Source of the DNA: Druceiella hillmani
Taxonomy: Eukaryota > Arthropoda > Insecta > Lepidoptera > Hepialidae
Reading direction: 5' to 3'
NCBI GenBank assembly: GCA_039881145.1
Contig: JAYKKI010000038.1
Location: forward strand, 3,173,001-3,237,000
DNA length: 64,000 nucleotides
Below are positions 25,141 to 37,685 of this stretch, in pieces; positions within the stretch are counted from its first letter, which is position 1, and every line of letters begins with the position of its first letter. The translations under genes were made by a program, and so were the position numbers. The notes below the pieces were generated by a model that was not told the DNA's origin, ran no database searches, and was given only the letters and a program-made list of their open reading frames with translations.

Positions 25141-25600
25141 CTGTGGTTTTAAAATTTACTATATACTTACAAATCGAAGTTTAGATCGCCAAAGAAGTTT
25201 CACTTTTGTCACGTGTGCTGTGTTGCACGTGCTCAATTTTTTTTTTAATTAAATTTTTGCCCACTTCCAAATGTCTGAATTATTTAAATTTGGAATACGT
25301 TTCAGGAACCGATACCAATACGATAATTTCATAAAATTTAAAAAAAACTTAAGTTTAAAACAAAGAAGACGAATGCATAACAAAAAATAATGGAATCAAA
25401 TCCACCTTTTTACCTTTCAGACGTTCGAATTATTTCATATTTTGTTCACGTATCAAGAACTGATGACAATAGAATTATTTCATGAAATTAAAAAAAATAC
25501 AGCCTTAAAAAGTAAAAGACTAAGATAATAAAAATAAATTAATAGTTTCAAAAACTAAAAAGAAACACGCTATTACATACTATTGCACTAAATTGCAATC

Positions 25601-25696
25601 AATTATTATGGAACCCGTTTTCTCTGTCGATTCAGTAAGGAATTTAGTGTAAGCCATGTTTATTATTGAGTACAATATTTGAGTGTAAGAGAGTGG
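25601..25696 (+). repeat. Dispersed repeat T, copy 2
   Basis: Diverged copy of 18686-18783 in the same orientation. See that entry for shared phrases. Confidence 0.65.
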
Positions 25697-26284
25697 GCGG
25701 TTGTGGAAAATTTATCGGATACGGGTTGAGCATCTGAGGCGCGGAAGCAATTTTAAGATATGTTACACCAATACACATTGGAAGACAAGTTTAGTAAATT
25801 GCATTTGACAAAATTAGAAATTAGCAACAAGGGTTGTGGTTACCACATGAGAGTTCTTTTGGATATTGTTAGGGTCCGTTATCATATATCATGTACTACG
25901 TCAAGTTAGGGTATACTCATCACTTATAAAATTTACATCGTCTTTTGAAAATGAGGATAAATGATTCACATTTTAATTTTATAAAGGGCTGCACGATAAA
26001 GTAATTTTTACGTTATTATAATACAATTACTTTTACGCTAATAAATTATTTGTTTACTGACGTTGTTTCTCTTTTATATAAATATTTAATAACAAGTTAC
26101 AATGTGTAAACAAATATTAAATTACAAACGAAAATAGTTGTTTTAAGGTTTTGCCCTCAAAACAAAATATAAACGAAACCTTTATAGGATACTCGGTTGT
26201 CTCTCTGTTCGTCCGCCCGATTGTCTTAAAAAATCAAATTTTGATGTGAAACATCTACAGGCGCAGGTATAAACCGGATCGTTG

Positions 26285-26312
26285 GCGTGGCGACGGGTCG
26301 CCACGCTATACT

Positions 26313-26354
<42 letters not shown>

Positions 26355-26394
26355 ATATGTAGTAGAGTGTACGGTATGGCGACGTGTCGCCATA
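26285..26394. repeat. Two related palindromes flanking a (TA)n tract
   Basis: GCGTGGCGAC-GG-GTCGCCACGC (26285-26306) and TATGGCGAC-GT-GTCGCCATA (26375-26394) share the core TGGCGACxxGTCGCCA. Between them lies (TA)n at about 26317-26351. The repeated core suggests protein-binding sites or small cruciforms, but the function is unknown. Confidence 0.8.
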
Positions 26395-26929
26395 ATCGTG
26401 TCGTGTCGTCATTTTCTGTAAGAAATTCGTAATACTTTATTTTTTCATTATGCTATATTTAGTTCCTGTAATAATCTTGTCTTTTATGCATATTACTTGT
26501 ACGAACATAATGTTACACATCTGCTAGGCGTCCCGTGACGGCTCACTGTTTTTTTTTGTTCATGTAAGAAAAAACATGGCTCTTTCAGTTTTGTTCCCGG
26601 TTCATTAACGAGCTTTACCGAACCATTACGTGCGGTATCTTAATAAGACGAGATTATACAATTTGCTCAACTAAAATGATTATTTTTTAATTTAAATTAA
26701 TACAGTATACAACAGTGTAAATGAGTAATACCATCTTATTACACATTGTTTTCATGATATATTTCACATATTTATCTTATGACTTTGTGTCAAAATAACT
26801 TGACTTTCCCGGCTCAAAAAAAATTGACGTTTATCTAAAATATCCGTCGTTATGAAGAATAAGTGGTAAATAGTAAAATCTTACAAATTCTAATACCGAA
26901 AATTCCTGTCTCTATTATCTTATTTGGTT

Positions 26930-27440
26930 TTATCCAGTGACGTCACATCGCAATAATGTATTTGTAACTGTCTACATTAGTGATGTAGAATTATAACGTA
27001 ACAGGTATGGATAACATAATATCGATTGGAAAGAATATATTATGTTATTGCGATTTACAGATACCATGTTATTAAAGAACGTTATGCTCGGCTAACATGT
27101 TAAAATATTATGTTACGGTGGTATTGTCAAGCAGCTTCGTACAAAGGCTGTCACTCACTGAGCACAGAATAGAGTTACTCCTCTATAGATACGATAAGTT
27201 ACTCTATGTCACTGAGTAAAAAGAGAGCGAGACAGCACGTTTTCGCATTGGCCTTCGTTTCATATTTACTGAACATAACCGAATGATACCGAACTTTACC
27301 GAAAGATTAATAATCTGTTACTAGAACGTTAAAATTAATATCTGTTATGTGATCCAGGGTGGGTTTACTTCATACAAATATTTCGATTGGAACGCGAAAG
27401 CCCTATCTCTTTCGCACACACAAAATACATAAAATTTTGT
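26930..27440 (+). repeat. Dispersed repeat S, copy 1
   Basis: Shares with 29740-30140, in the same orientation, TAACATGTTAAAATATTA, a following GTCAAGCAGC/GTTAGGCAGC, and a motif cluster of the type TACCGAACTTTACCGAA. Also shared is ACGCGAAAG next to CCATCTC/CCTATCTC, although that piece lies on the opposite side in the two copies, so the repeat is rearranged. No coding sequence. Family unknown. Confidence 0.5.
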
Positions 27441-28379
27441 CTATGGAACATAGAGCAGCGATAACGAACGCTATATAATCAAAGAAAAAAAAGACTACCT
27501 ATGATACGAAATTTGAAATCGTTAACTTTATTTGAATTGGTTTGTCAAACTGCAAAATTTGTAACTTAACGTTATTTTATAGTATAGTTTTACATTTGGT
27601 TATAATATCTGTAATATTTTCACTTTTAATTCAAATTTTGTTGTATTTGTTACATTTGTTCATAATAAGAAGAAATTATTTTAAAGATCGTTCTTGTACA
27701 TTGGGTTGTAGCCGTAAACATTTCACGGCAAGTTGAAAATTATTAATTTGAAAATAGCATCGAATCAATTATACATTTTATTGATAATATTGTTCAAACT
27801 CATCATCAAAGTTACATTCGCGTTTTAATAATCAACAACAAAGAAGTTGCTAATAATTTAATTTTCTTTTTAGACAAGCGGATTTAAGAAGTTACGGCAT
27901 GTGGAGAATAGCAGACCTAGCCGCCGACACTCTCAAAAAAACATCACCGTCATACGGCCCGACACCTAATAAAGGCTAAATATTAATAAAATTATCATTT
28001 AGTAAGTTTACTTACGAATTTTTTAAGTTGAAAGCTTTCTCTTTGCGAATCAATTAATTTTATAGTAATCTAAGTAAGTTACATTAGACGGTTAGCTTAA
28101 GATTTTATAGATAGCCCACTGATTTCTAAAGAAAAAAACTTTTTATGATGAAGCAATTATTACAAACCAAAAAGAATCCTTTTATAAATTTACAATATTA
28201 TATATGTACATTGTTGGTTAAATAATTTGTTCTTTTATTTGTAGTTGGAGGTGGTAAAAACAACCAAAACAGAAAGTAGTACGAAAATTGAACGAAGAGA
28301 TTAAATTTTTTTTTTATAAGTCATTGGAAGATTTAAGTAATTTAGAGAATATTTGTTAAAAGTTAATTATTGAATCAGA
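27441..28379. other. No clear gene
   Basis: An open frame at 27542-27736 is hydrophobic but unlike any family I know. A small G+C-richer piece near 27880-27965 is unassigned. Confidence 0.35.
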
Positions 28380-28860
28380 ACTTGAAGAAATGGCACAGAT
28401 TTAGTATGGATGCAAAGTTGTTTGTCAATATTTAAGAATAGCTCCGTATTACAAGTTCCTACAAAAGTTGTTCGATGTACCATTGATGGGTATATTGCAT
28501 TCGCTTTCAAAATTTGCCAAATTTGTTAATTTATACCAAATACTGCATGTGTATTAGGTTGCGCGTAGCCCTCTGATTAAAACAAAAGATTGTGAAAATG
28601 AGATTTTTAGTAATGATGATAACATATAATATACAACAACTATGAGCATATTGATTTAAAAGATAAAAATAAGTTGTTACTGCATCCAAGTGATTTGTTC
28701 AGCTGAGGATGTAGTCAATGTATGCCAATAAATAAAAGATTATTTAGAAAATAATTTTAAACAAAATAATTTATTCATATGTATTAAGTTAGATTTGTTT
28801 TTTACAAATTTTTGTAATTGTGTAAATATCACAGGAATAATTATGACATTCTTATATTCT
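28380..28860 (+). pseudogene. Possible P-element/THAP-type transposase C-terminal remnant
   Basis: Plus-strand reading with several frame changes gives VPTKVVRCTIDGYIAFAFKI, then HIDLKDKNKLLLHPSDLF, then AEDVVNVCQ, then IKDYLENNFKQNNLFICIKL. This order (a Lys/Gly-rich LxPSxxV block followed by a long helical block) resembles the C-terminal part of P-like transposases. No intact frame. The call rests on weak pattern resemblance. Confidence 0.35.
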
Positions 28861-29664
28861 ACTTTTTGTATTTGATTTTTTATTAAGTGTTGTCGACTAT
28901 TTACATTGGGGATATTAAACTGAATGTATAAATTAGGTTAAGTAGGATATAGAAATTAGCCTACAATGAGTACAAAAATCCTTTAAATCAACGATTGTAC
29001 CAGAACCGTATCCTTTTTATTTCTTTTTATTCAGTACATAGTTTCAATTTCTTCGAAATAGTTTAAAAAAATAGAAATTATCTCCCTGATTTAGCATTTT
29101 TTTACATTTAGTAGCACAAAACTGAAGTGTAATTGCCACGATAACCGCATTTTTTTCTTTTCGTAAAGTATAATTTCCATAGTGAGCATATTTTATTAAT
29201 TTCATAGATTAATTGTTAAATTCAAAATAGTAGGAAGGTTATAATAATTTTATTTTACTAAGATATAGAATAAAGCTGTAAGATATAGAATATTGATATT
29301 TGTTCACTATAAAGGTTATGAGTTATGCGAATAATGTAAACGTCGAATTAAATAAATTAATCGATGTTAAAAACTCTTAGAGTATAACACAGTAAACATA
29401 TTAAAATTGAAAGTATTAGTATATTATTTTAATGATAGAAGCTAGTTAAGTACATCTTGATATGTAAAAGCGGCAGATATTTTGTAAAGTAGAAACTTTC
29501 ATTCAATGTGTTTGTATGTGGCCACTAAGTTTTTTGTTAGTTCTTTGTCGCTCGAACTGGCGAATTTTTTTCTAATAAAATTTTTAATTTCAGAATTGTT
29601 TCAATTGTATCCTAAAATGTAAGAAAAGTACACCTGTCAAAAATACGAGTTGCAACGAAAGTAC
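28861..29664. other. No gene seen
   Basis: AT-rich sequence without recognisable features. Confidence 0.4.
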
Positions 29665-29709
29665 GAAGTTGCAGCGAGTGCTCAACAAATGGGCACTCGC
29701 TGCAACTTC
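29665..29709. repeat. 17-bp hairpin with 11-base loop
   Basis: GAAGTTGCAGCGAGTGC and its exact complement, 29665-29681 and 29693-29709. Confidence 0.9.
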
Positions 29710-29739
29710 ATTAGACTAGGCAATAGGGGAATATAGAGG

Positions 29740-30140
29740 CTTAGTACTTGGAAACGCGAAAGTGCCATCTCGCTCGCACAATTGCTCGAAGTTGACCATC
29801 TATTTAGTATATTATCTGTGATGTGATCCATACCTGTTACCGATTGGAATGAACGCTTTATGTTATTAAGAACTTTACGCTTGGTAACATGTTAAAATAT
29901 TACATTGCTTTATTGTTAGGCAGCGGCCGCCACACGTCGTCTGAATAAAAGGAGCAAGAAATAGCGCGTTCCTTTCCTTAACGCAATTCATTCTTTTATA
30001 TATTTATTTGTTTTGTGCTTTATTCTTTTGTTTCGTATTGACGGAACATTACCGAACGACATGGAATTTTTACCGAATGATAATAAAACATTAATTACTA
30101 CAAAGTTAAAATTCATACTTGTTATTTGAATTTTATTTAT
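29740..30140 (+). repeat. Dispersed repeat S, copy 2
   Basis: Diverged copy of the 26930-27440 repeat, about 2.9 kb away. The two copies lie either side of the possible P-like remnant. Confidence 0.5.
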
Positions 30141-31069
30141 GTTATATTCATTCAGTCTTCACTGTTGATCGCTAACTAATTGCAATTTCTATGCGTTATT
30201 GTTTCATCTTGTTCAAATTATCGAACTAGGAAAATACTATGTTCGAAATGTAAGTTTTCACCGTATTGGCCATTGCCTGGCTTTCTTTTAACATAAATTA
30301 ATCAAATGCAGATTGAAACCGTTCAGTTTTGCTGACTCTCGCCATTGCAGGACTTCGGAATTTGGTGCTACAATTATTGTCCTTGCATAAGTCTATACTT
30401 ATTTTATGAATAGATCCAACAAAACATTTCATTTCGTTTTAAATTTCTTATTGAGGACATAAGGTAAGAAAAATTAAAATAAGAAATCGTGTTACAATAC
30501 TTGTTGGAAAAGAAAATTTGCAGCATGTAAACTATTCTTCTCCTTATGTATCATTGACTAGGTTATTATTACATAGATTTTTAAAATAAAAGGAAGGTCT
30601 TTTTACCATATTTTAAGCCACGTTTGCGAATATTAAGCTTCCAAGTGGTATGCCACGGACTTCCTTCCTCTAATTTTTGAATAATGAGTTTGAAAAATCT
30701 AAAAAATTCTATCCTTTTGATTAGAAATTTGAAAGAAACAACGATTTTATGTGGGATAGGTTAATTACTAAACAGTTTATTCTGTTAAGGCATTGAGTAC
30801 CGCCAATGACCTCGAAGGATCTGAATTTCAAGTTCCGCCCCCAACCAAGACCTCCGTCCTTACTCAGAAACTAAATTAACCGCGTCAATAACTCGCTAGA
30901 TTCACGGATGATTTTTTGTGACTTATGCTGTTTGAAATGTTAATACGGCAGGAAGAAATAGATCAAACCTGCCTTTGTAATTTAGGCAGATAACTTTTTA
31001 TTGTTGTTATTTTTCATTTCATAGTGTCTATTACTTTAAGTTTTGTATTTAACAGTTTCAGTAAGGTAT

Positions 31070-31070
<1 letters not shown>
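30141..31070. other. No gene seen
   Basis: AT-rich sequence without recognisable coding or repeat structure. Confidence 0.4.

Positions 31071-31149
<79 letters not shown>
31071..31149. repeat. (TA)n microsatellite
   Basis: Almost pure TA for about 80 bp. Confidence 0.97.
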
Positions 31150-31155
<6 letters not shown>

Positions 31156-31879
31156 AATAAATGCAGACACATATATGCTTACTTAATTAAGAATAGTTAA
31201 CATTTAAGTCTACAAATCCATAGTGAATTTAATTGTTAAATGTTATTCCTATTTATTAAGTTATCCCGTCAAATTAGATATTCCATAAATTATTTCTTTC
31301 TTTACTACTTACTTATGTACTTTATGTAAATGTTCTAATTGTAAATGGTTCCATATAATCTTCCACAGTCGTTATATTCCTTCCACAGTCGTCATACCAT
31401 ATTAACCATATCTCAGTCTTGTCATTATTATTAGTTTCGATTTCAAGCTATTTATTCGACTATTTAACGGGTTAAATAAAATAGTTTATTAAGTAAATTC
31501 TTAAGAAATATTGGAATTATTTCGTCTGTTACGCCTCGGCGAGTCATGTTTCTTTTTTATAAAAATACAAAATATAATAAAATATATCGTATCAGAATAA
31601 CACTAATTTATTCAAAGTTGGTACACAAAACATCTAAAAGAAGAACCAGTTTATCTGTAAATACTAACTATTATCCTCGGCTTCATTCACGACGTTATAG
31701 TTAAAAACTTATAGCGGCATCTAGAATGATTAAATGAAATTATTTTCGTGACTTTATAATACAAATGACAATGAAAACAAACATATTTCCTCTAAATTAG
31801 GGATCAAAGGGAATGCTTTTGTTGCTACCTTATTGCGTTTCGAAAACTCACGTCTATCGGCGACTCCGTTGCAACGTTG

Positions 31880-33219
31880 CTTCGTTATTCCCATCGTGTA
31901 CCTTTTTTTTATTTCAAATAAGAATTTTCCCGGACTAATATGATTTACCGGAATAAAAATAGTCCGTTACATTTCCTGGCAAGCAAGCAATATTTTTGGA
32001 AAACATGATGTTAATCTGCTTTTCTATTTTGTGGTGAACAAAGAACAAACAAACACACGTTTACATTTATAATATTAATTAGGATTATATTGGTTGGGAT
32101 GATATTTATCGGGTTAGAAAGTAGCCTGTGCCATTTACCGGCCAGCTAACCGTTTCTGTGAAAAAAAAATCACGTCGATCTGTTGCTCCATTGCGACGTG
32201 AAGTAAGGAGAACAAATAAGTTTTTGAATTATTAGGATTGTTTTATTAGTTAGGATGACATTTACCGGGTCGGAAGTAGTCTATATCCTTTCCTGGAATG
32301 TCAAATATTTCTGTGCAGACTGATCAGACTGATCTGTTTCTCTATTTTAGCGTAAAAGAAGGACAAACAAACACACTTTGAAACTAATAATATGAGTTGG
32401 GATTGTTATATTATTTGCGCGTTGGAACGTAGCCTATGTTTATTTATGTTTAGTTATGTTATTTGCGAGTTGGAATGTAGCTATTTCCTGGTTCGCCAAA
32501 TATCCCGTCGCAGGAAATAACCTCGATCTGTTGCTCAATTGTAACGTGAAAGAAGAACAAACACCTTTTGAATTTTTAAAATTTCTCAAGATTTTTCTAT
32601 TACTTAAGATGAGATCCCGGGTTGGAAAGTAGCCTATTTTAATTTCCTGGCCCACCAACTATCTCTGTGCAGAAAATCTCGTCGATCTGTTTCTCCATTA
32701 CGGCGTGAAGAAGGACAAACTAACGCACTTTGGAATTTGTAATATTTCTTGGGATTGTTATATTAGTTAGGATGATATTTGTCGGATTAGAAACTAGTCT
32801 ATATTATTTCCTGACCCACCTAATATAACAAAGATACCTCTAAATTATTAATATTGATTGGATTTGTTAATTTACTTAGGATGAGATTTCCCGGATTGAA
32901 AAGTAGCTAATGTTATTTATTTCCTGGCTCGCCAACTGTCTTCGTGCAGAAAATCACGTTGATCGAAATAATCGCCAAAAAAGCGCTCTATTGCAACGCG
33001 TCGCAATAGAGCGCTTTTTCTTGGCGATTATTTGTCAAACAATCACACTTTAGAATTTTTAATGTTAGTTGGGATAATTGTTTCAGTTAGGATAAGATTT
33101 TGCGGATTGAAAAGTAACCTATGTTATTTCCTGACTCACCAAATATCTCTGTGCAGAAAATCATGTCGATTTGTTGCTCCATTACGACGTGAAAGTAAGA
33201 ACAACAAACACACTAATTG

Positions 33220-33220
<1 letters not shown>
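31880..33220. repeat. Diverged tandem array of about 170-200-bp units
   Basis: About seven diverged units in one direction. A typical unit contains TTAGGATGATATTT, then CGGGTTGGAAAGTAGCCTAT, TTTCCTGGCxCGCCAACTAT, CTCTGTGCAGAAAATCACGT, CGATCTGTTGCTCCATTGCG and GGACAAACAAACACACTTTG. Units begin near 31920, 32085, 32235, 32390, 32580, 32755, 32870 and 33065, with internal losses. No coding sequence. The ACAAACAAACACAC ending is like the 3' tails of insect interspersed repeats, so the array may have grown from one such insertion. Confidence 0.8.
32966..33034. repeat. Near-perfect 29-31-bp hairpin inside the tandem array
   Basis: AAATAATCGCCAA...AGCGCTCTATTGC pairs with GCAATAGAGCGCT...TTGGCGATTATTT. 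The only differences are in the A/T run, and the loop is itself close to palindromic (AACGCGTC). It interrupts one array unit. Confidence 0.9.
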
Positions 33221-33222
<2 letters not shown>

Positions 33223-33284
<62 letters not shown>

Positions 33285-33342
33285 CTTTTTTTTTCAATAT
33301 ATAATGCATATTCTTTCATGTCCTGTCATGAAAGAATATGCA
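33223..33342. repeat. (TA)n microsatellite followed by a 16-bp hairpin
   Basis: TA tract at about 33223-33281, then TGCATATTCTTTCATG (33305-33320), loop TCCTGT, exact complement (33327-33342). Confidence 0.92.
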
Positions 33343-33939
33343 ATATATATCAAAAATGTCAAAATATTATTGGTGTTAAGCTGCATTTATACCTAAGATA
33401 TTAAAACACAGATTCAAACCTATAATTACAATTAATTTAATTACACTTTTTATTTTTATTGCTTTTTGATACAGATTTATATTTTTAATATTATAAATCT
33501 GTGCTTTTTAAGCGGATGCGAAAACAAGCAACACAAATCCATCTAGCACAGCGCATAAGCGCACACTGTCGCTTTGCGTACCTACGAGTAAAAGTGAAGC
33601 AAAGGACATCGCCAAAACGTGTCTTTGTATTCGAGAGAAATAATGAGTTTTATTTTTTTATTAAAATTCTATTTATTTTATTGAAAATAGAAAAACAACC
33701 AAGATTTTAAATAAGACATGAACTGTTAGTCTTTTTAATTCTATAAATAAAGTCTTAAGTATATTAGAGATAATTAAAATTTATTTTGCAGGATGTTTTT
33801 GGATTTTTTTTCAGACAATAAAGATAGTTCAGTGTTTATGATGATATTTCGGATTAATGTATGTTCTTAATTCTATGTAAAAATAACTATTAAAGATGTC
33901 AATAAATTTAGTTTAAATATTTTTATTTATTGATTGAAA
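33343..33939. other. No gene seen
   Basis: Includes a slightly G+C-richer piece at 33510-33625 with an open frame of basic composition that I do not recognise. Confidence 0.4.
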
Positions 33940-34912
33940 CTTAAAATATAGAGTAATCCACAAGGCCAAAAATCAGCGGAGGGGCACCGCGCTCCTCCTA
34001 CTGGCGCCCCACCTACGCCCACGGTGTTACCTGCAGAATAAATTTATCCATCAACTTCAGGAAATCGATGCATACAAATATATTTGCTTGCGGCAGTACG
34101 ATTCATATTTGTGTCGATTTATGTGGTGCATGGCTTGGCTTATATGAAGTATTATTAAGGCCGCCATGTTAAATTTCTAAAATGTTTATTATGACTACAA
34201 CCAATAGCTAAAGTATTTAGGTTAAAATTATTTAAAAACTATGTCACATTTTACCATTTTATTTATCACTTAATATTTTTAATACAAAAAGAAAACAGTT
34301 ATCTTAGTGTCTTAAAGTAAAAAGAGATGTAAAAAAGCCCATAATAAAAGTTTGAAAATATTCGATCTCTTACTAAAGAAATTCAAAATCAGGACGAAAC
34401 AATTATTTATATTAATTAGCATTCAATGTCGTGATAAAATTTCTTCATATTTTAATCAATATCGGTTCGCATTTTTCAATAAATTAAAGAAGACGGCGGA
34501 AGTGAATGAACGTAACATGTGTTTCTTGTCGTAATCCTACATATAGTGATTATATACGCAATACGTATATAATCACGATAACGGGATTTCAATCGTTACA
34601 CTAAATTCTCCAACGACATTTTCCATATCCCAATTTTTTACAAATAAAATTTTACATTTTTCAGTATCAAGCAATTAAGATGTTTTGATTTGGGTAAACA
34701 ATTTTTTAGAGGTGACAATACCAATAAAAATGACGCGCTTCTGTTGATAACAATCCACTTCGATATTTTAAAATTGCATAGTTAATTGAAAATGAAATTA
34801 AGTAATCGATTTTTTCGTATGAAAAGTAATCCCCATTTGTTTCTTTTTCAGTCCAGTGATATTTTTGCAGGTGGGAATAGCACAAGCCGGCATTTTAAGC
34901 TATATTGTCACG
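33940..34912 (-). repeat. Repeat family R, copy 1, with THAP-type exon at 34816-34893
   Basis: About 970 bp closely matching 48020-48966 on the opposite strand over nearly its whole length; copy 3 starts at 63789. One end opens ATATAGAGTAATCCA. Further in are GAGGGGCACCGCGCTCC, AAATATATTTGCTTGCGGCA and TAAGGCCGCCATGTTAAATT. At the other end, on the minus strand, is MPACAIPTCKNITGLKKKQM, a Cys-x4-Cys THAP-like start. The donor-like ACGTAAAA of copy 2 is ACGAAAAA here, so this exon could not splice in the same way. A 13-bp hairpin lies at about 34541-34571. A pogo element adjoins at 34915. Confidence 0.8.
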
Positions 34913-34914
34913 TA

Positions 34915-37685
34915 GGGTGGTATGTTGAACAGTGAACCGGTTAGGCACAGTGAACCATCCGCTATTTTCAAATAATGCGACGTTGCCGTTCTTGGCAATC
35001 TTGTTCGTTTTACGTCACGTGTGAACCCCTTCCACCTCACTTAGTTTGCCAAACCCGGGCGCACGTGGCTATCGTGTGAGGAGTGTTTTTCAGTTTTTGG
35101 ATACGAAAACCTAAATTTTTTTTTAACGTAAGTATTTGATTTTTGTAATTTTTATTATTATAGATATCTTCCATTAAACTACGAATGTGTATTCTTGCAT
35201 AAATTTACCTTATTTATAAGAAATACTAGTGAGACATAGCCTCCATTTCCAACTAAATTTCAGTTAAAAAAATTTCGGCCTAACCTTGGTTCTCAGTGAA
35301 CCAGTAGAAGCAGGTATACACTGAACCATAGTTCACTGTGTATTCATGTATTATAATATTTTATTTGTAATTTTTTTTTCGTAGGATGCCACGATATAAA
35401 AAACAAGAGCGAAAGATAGGTAAATACACTAAAGAGAATATGAAATTGGCATTGCAAGCTGTTGAAGAGGGTTCATCCATATAAAAAGCAGCAAAAGATT
35501 TGAATATTGCTTACCTTACATTCCGGCGCTATGTTAAAAAACGGAAGGAGCAAGGTGAAAATATTTCACTTGTCCCCAGATATGACATAAATCGAGTATT
35601 TTCTGAAGAAGAGGAAAAGATTTTGTTAGAATATTATAAAGAATGTGCATTAATGTTTTACGGTTTATCTGTAAAAGACTGCAGGCAAGTTGCTTTTGAA
35701 ATGATTAAAAAAAACAACTTGAAAATGCCACCTATATGGGAAAGAGATGGTTTGGCAGAAAAAATCTGAACCTGTCAGCATTGTAAGAGCAACGGCATTC
35801 AATGCCGAAAGCGTTTAAGTGTTTTTTAATAATTTACAGATTGTTATCGACCAATAGCCACAATTTTCTGATGGAACGCGAATATTTAATTTGGACGAGA
35901 CCCGCACTGCGACCGTCCAAAAACCACAAAAGGTTGTAGCTCCAAGAGGCATCAGCGTAGGCAAAGTTACGAGCAGTGAAAAGAGGACGCTGGTTACTAC
36001 TTGCTGCATGGTTAGTGCAACGGGATTTGCTCTGCTCCTGTTATCATTTTGCCTCGAAAAAATTTCAAAAACATAATGTTTAATGGAGCTCCTCCCGGTA
36101 GCTTGGGTCTGGCTAATCCAAGTGGTTGGATGTCGAGCGAACTTTTTCTCGAAGTTATTAAACATTTTGTTAAGCAGATTCGAATATCCCCTGAAGATCC
36201 ATCTCTTATGGATAATCACGAGTCACGTTTGAGAATAGACGCTTTGGACTATGCCAAAAAATCAGGTGTGACTGTGTTAACGTTTCATACACACACGACG
36301 AATAAACTACAGCCTTTGGACGTGGGTTTGATGGGTCCTTTTAAAACTTATTATTATTCAGAGTTGGAATCATGGATGCTTCATAACCCAGGAAGGCCAG
36401 TCACAATATACGACATTGCTGGGTTGGTTGGACTAGCATATCCTAGAGCTATAATTCCTACAAGTACGATATATTTGTGCTATTTGTGCTTGCTGCTTTC
36501 TCTAAATATGGAATATTTCCATTTGATCGAAATGTCTTTATAGAAATTGATTTCTTGTCAAGCAAAGTCACTCATCGTCCACCATCTGCAAATAATGACC
36601 CAAATACAGAAAATAAAGCTCAATATGGGTATAACACTGGAATTTCAAGTCCAAGATCACCACGTAATAATGTTTCAATTATCATAGAAGAAATAGTACT
36701 GGAAAGTGATACCGATGTGGATTTCACAGATGTCAATGAAGACTGGGTGATAGATGAGAATTTTCCTCCCCTACGTCAAAAACCAAAGCTTTGTATTAAT
36801 CTTGCTTGAATCTAAGAAACAAGCTGTTTGTTATGTCGCTAAGATATTTGATAAACAGTCAGAAAATGAATATTCAGTGTATTTCTTAAAATTAAAATGA
36901 GGAGAACAATTGTGTTTTATATTTCCTTTTAGGACCAGACTTAGCAGTTGTGAATTTATCTGATATTAAATTTATTCTTCCTCATTCAAAAAGCTCAGGT
37001 ACCAAAGGACTAACAAATTTTTTTTTAAAGTAAATTTTTCACATTTAAATGTTAAATAAGAGTTGTTGTTTATTAGCAATGAGACTGATTTATTATTTGA
37101 CGTTAATTTTTTTAGAATGTTGTTTATTTTTTTATTGTTTGGTCCATTTGTTCTTTACCGCCCGTTTGTTAACTAAGGAGTTGGCAACTTCTTTTAAAGG
37201 AGGTCTATTTGTTATAATTTAGAAGTTGTTTTGGTTTTATTATGATTAAGTGAGATGAAAATTTATTTCTAAATAAGGAGACTGATTTTTCTTAAGGGTT
37301 CCTAATTTGTTTGTAACAGCTGATTTTTTTTTTTAATGAGAAATGTTTTTTTATTACATTATGATTATGTAAGTCAATAAAAAAATGTATAAATATTAAT
37401 ATTATTTTCATTTAACTTCTTGATTTTTCTTTGAATAACCTCCTGGTCTACTGTACAATATGTGCTGGTTCAGTGTGCAACACGGATGGTAAACAGTGAA
37501 CCAATTCTTAGTTTAAAAAAAATGGATCTGTGGGGTTTATGTTTTAATTTAAATGGCTGGGGTTTATTTATATGATACTACAATATATTTGCTACTTACA
37601 GTAAAAAGTTTGGAACTGAAAACGTTTAATCTTCCAAGATATAGGTCTCAGAAAAAAATGTGGTTCACTGTTCAACAGCCCACCC
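34915..37685 (+). mobile_element. Pogo-type DNA transposon with terminal inverted repeats and TA duplication
   Basis: The 2,771-bp element is bounded by TA (34913-34914 and 37686-37687). The ends are inverted copies, GGGTGG then TGTTGAACAGTGAACC, matching at 22 of 24 positions. Extra copies of CAGTGAACC or its complement lie inside both ends (near 34945, 35290, 35320, 37463 and 37490), as expected for subterminal transposase sites. It encloses a broken pogo-like transposase. Internal 36900-37440 is AT-rich and non-coding. Confidence 0.92.
35386..36809 (+). pseudogene. Pogo-like DDE transposase, broken
   Basis: Starts MPRYKKQERKIGKYTKENMK with a helix-turn-helix region (KAAKDLNIAYLTFRRYVKKR) just after an in-frame stop. 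The catalytic blocks then follow: FNLDET (first Asp), MDNHES (second Asp) and NKLQPLDVGLMGPFK (third Asp, 35 residues after the second). Downstream come GIFPFDRNVF and an acidic C-terminal region. There are at least two frameshifts (near 36055 and 36480), one stop near 35483 and a gap after 35769. The start is preceded by a polypyrimidine stretch and TAG, so an upstream non-coding exon is possible. It would have cut at TA sites. It is now inactive. Confidence 0.9.

Noticed and set aside
36049..36219. Minus-strand open frame of 134 codons (35815-36219)
   Set aside because: Antisense to the pogo transposase catalytic region.
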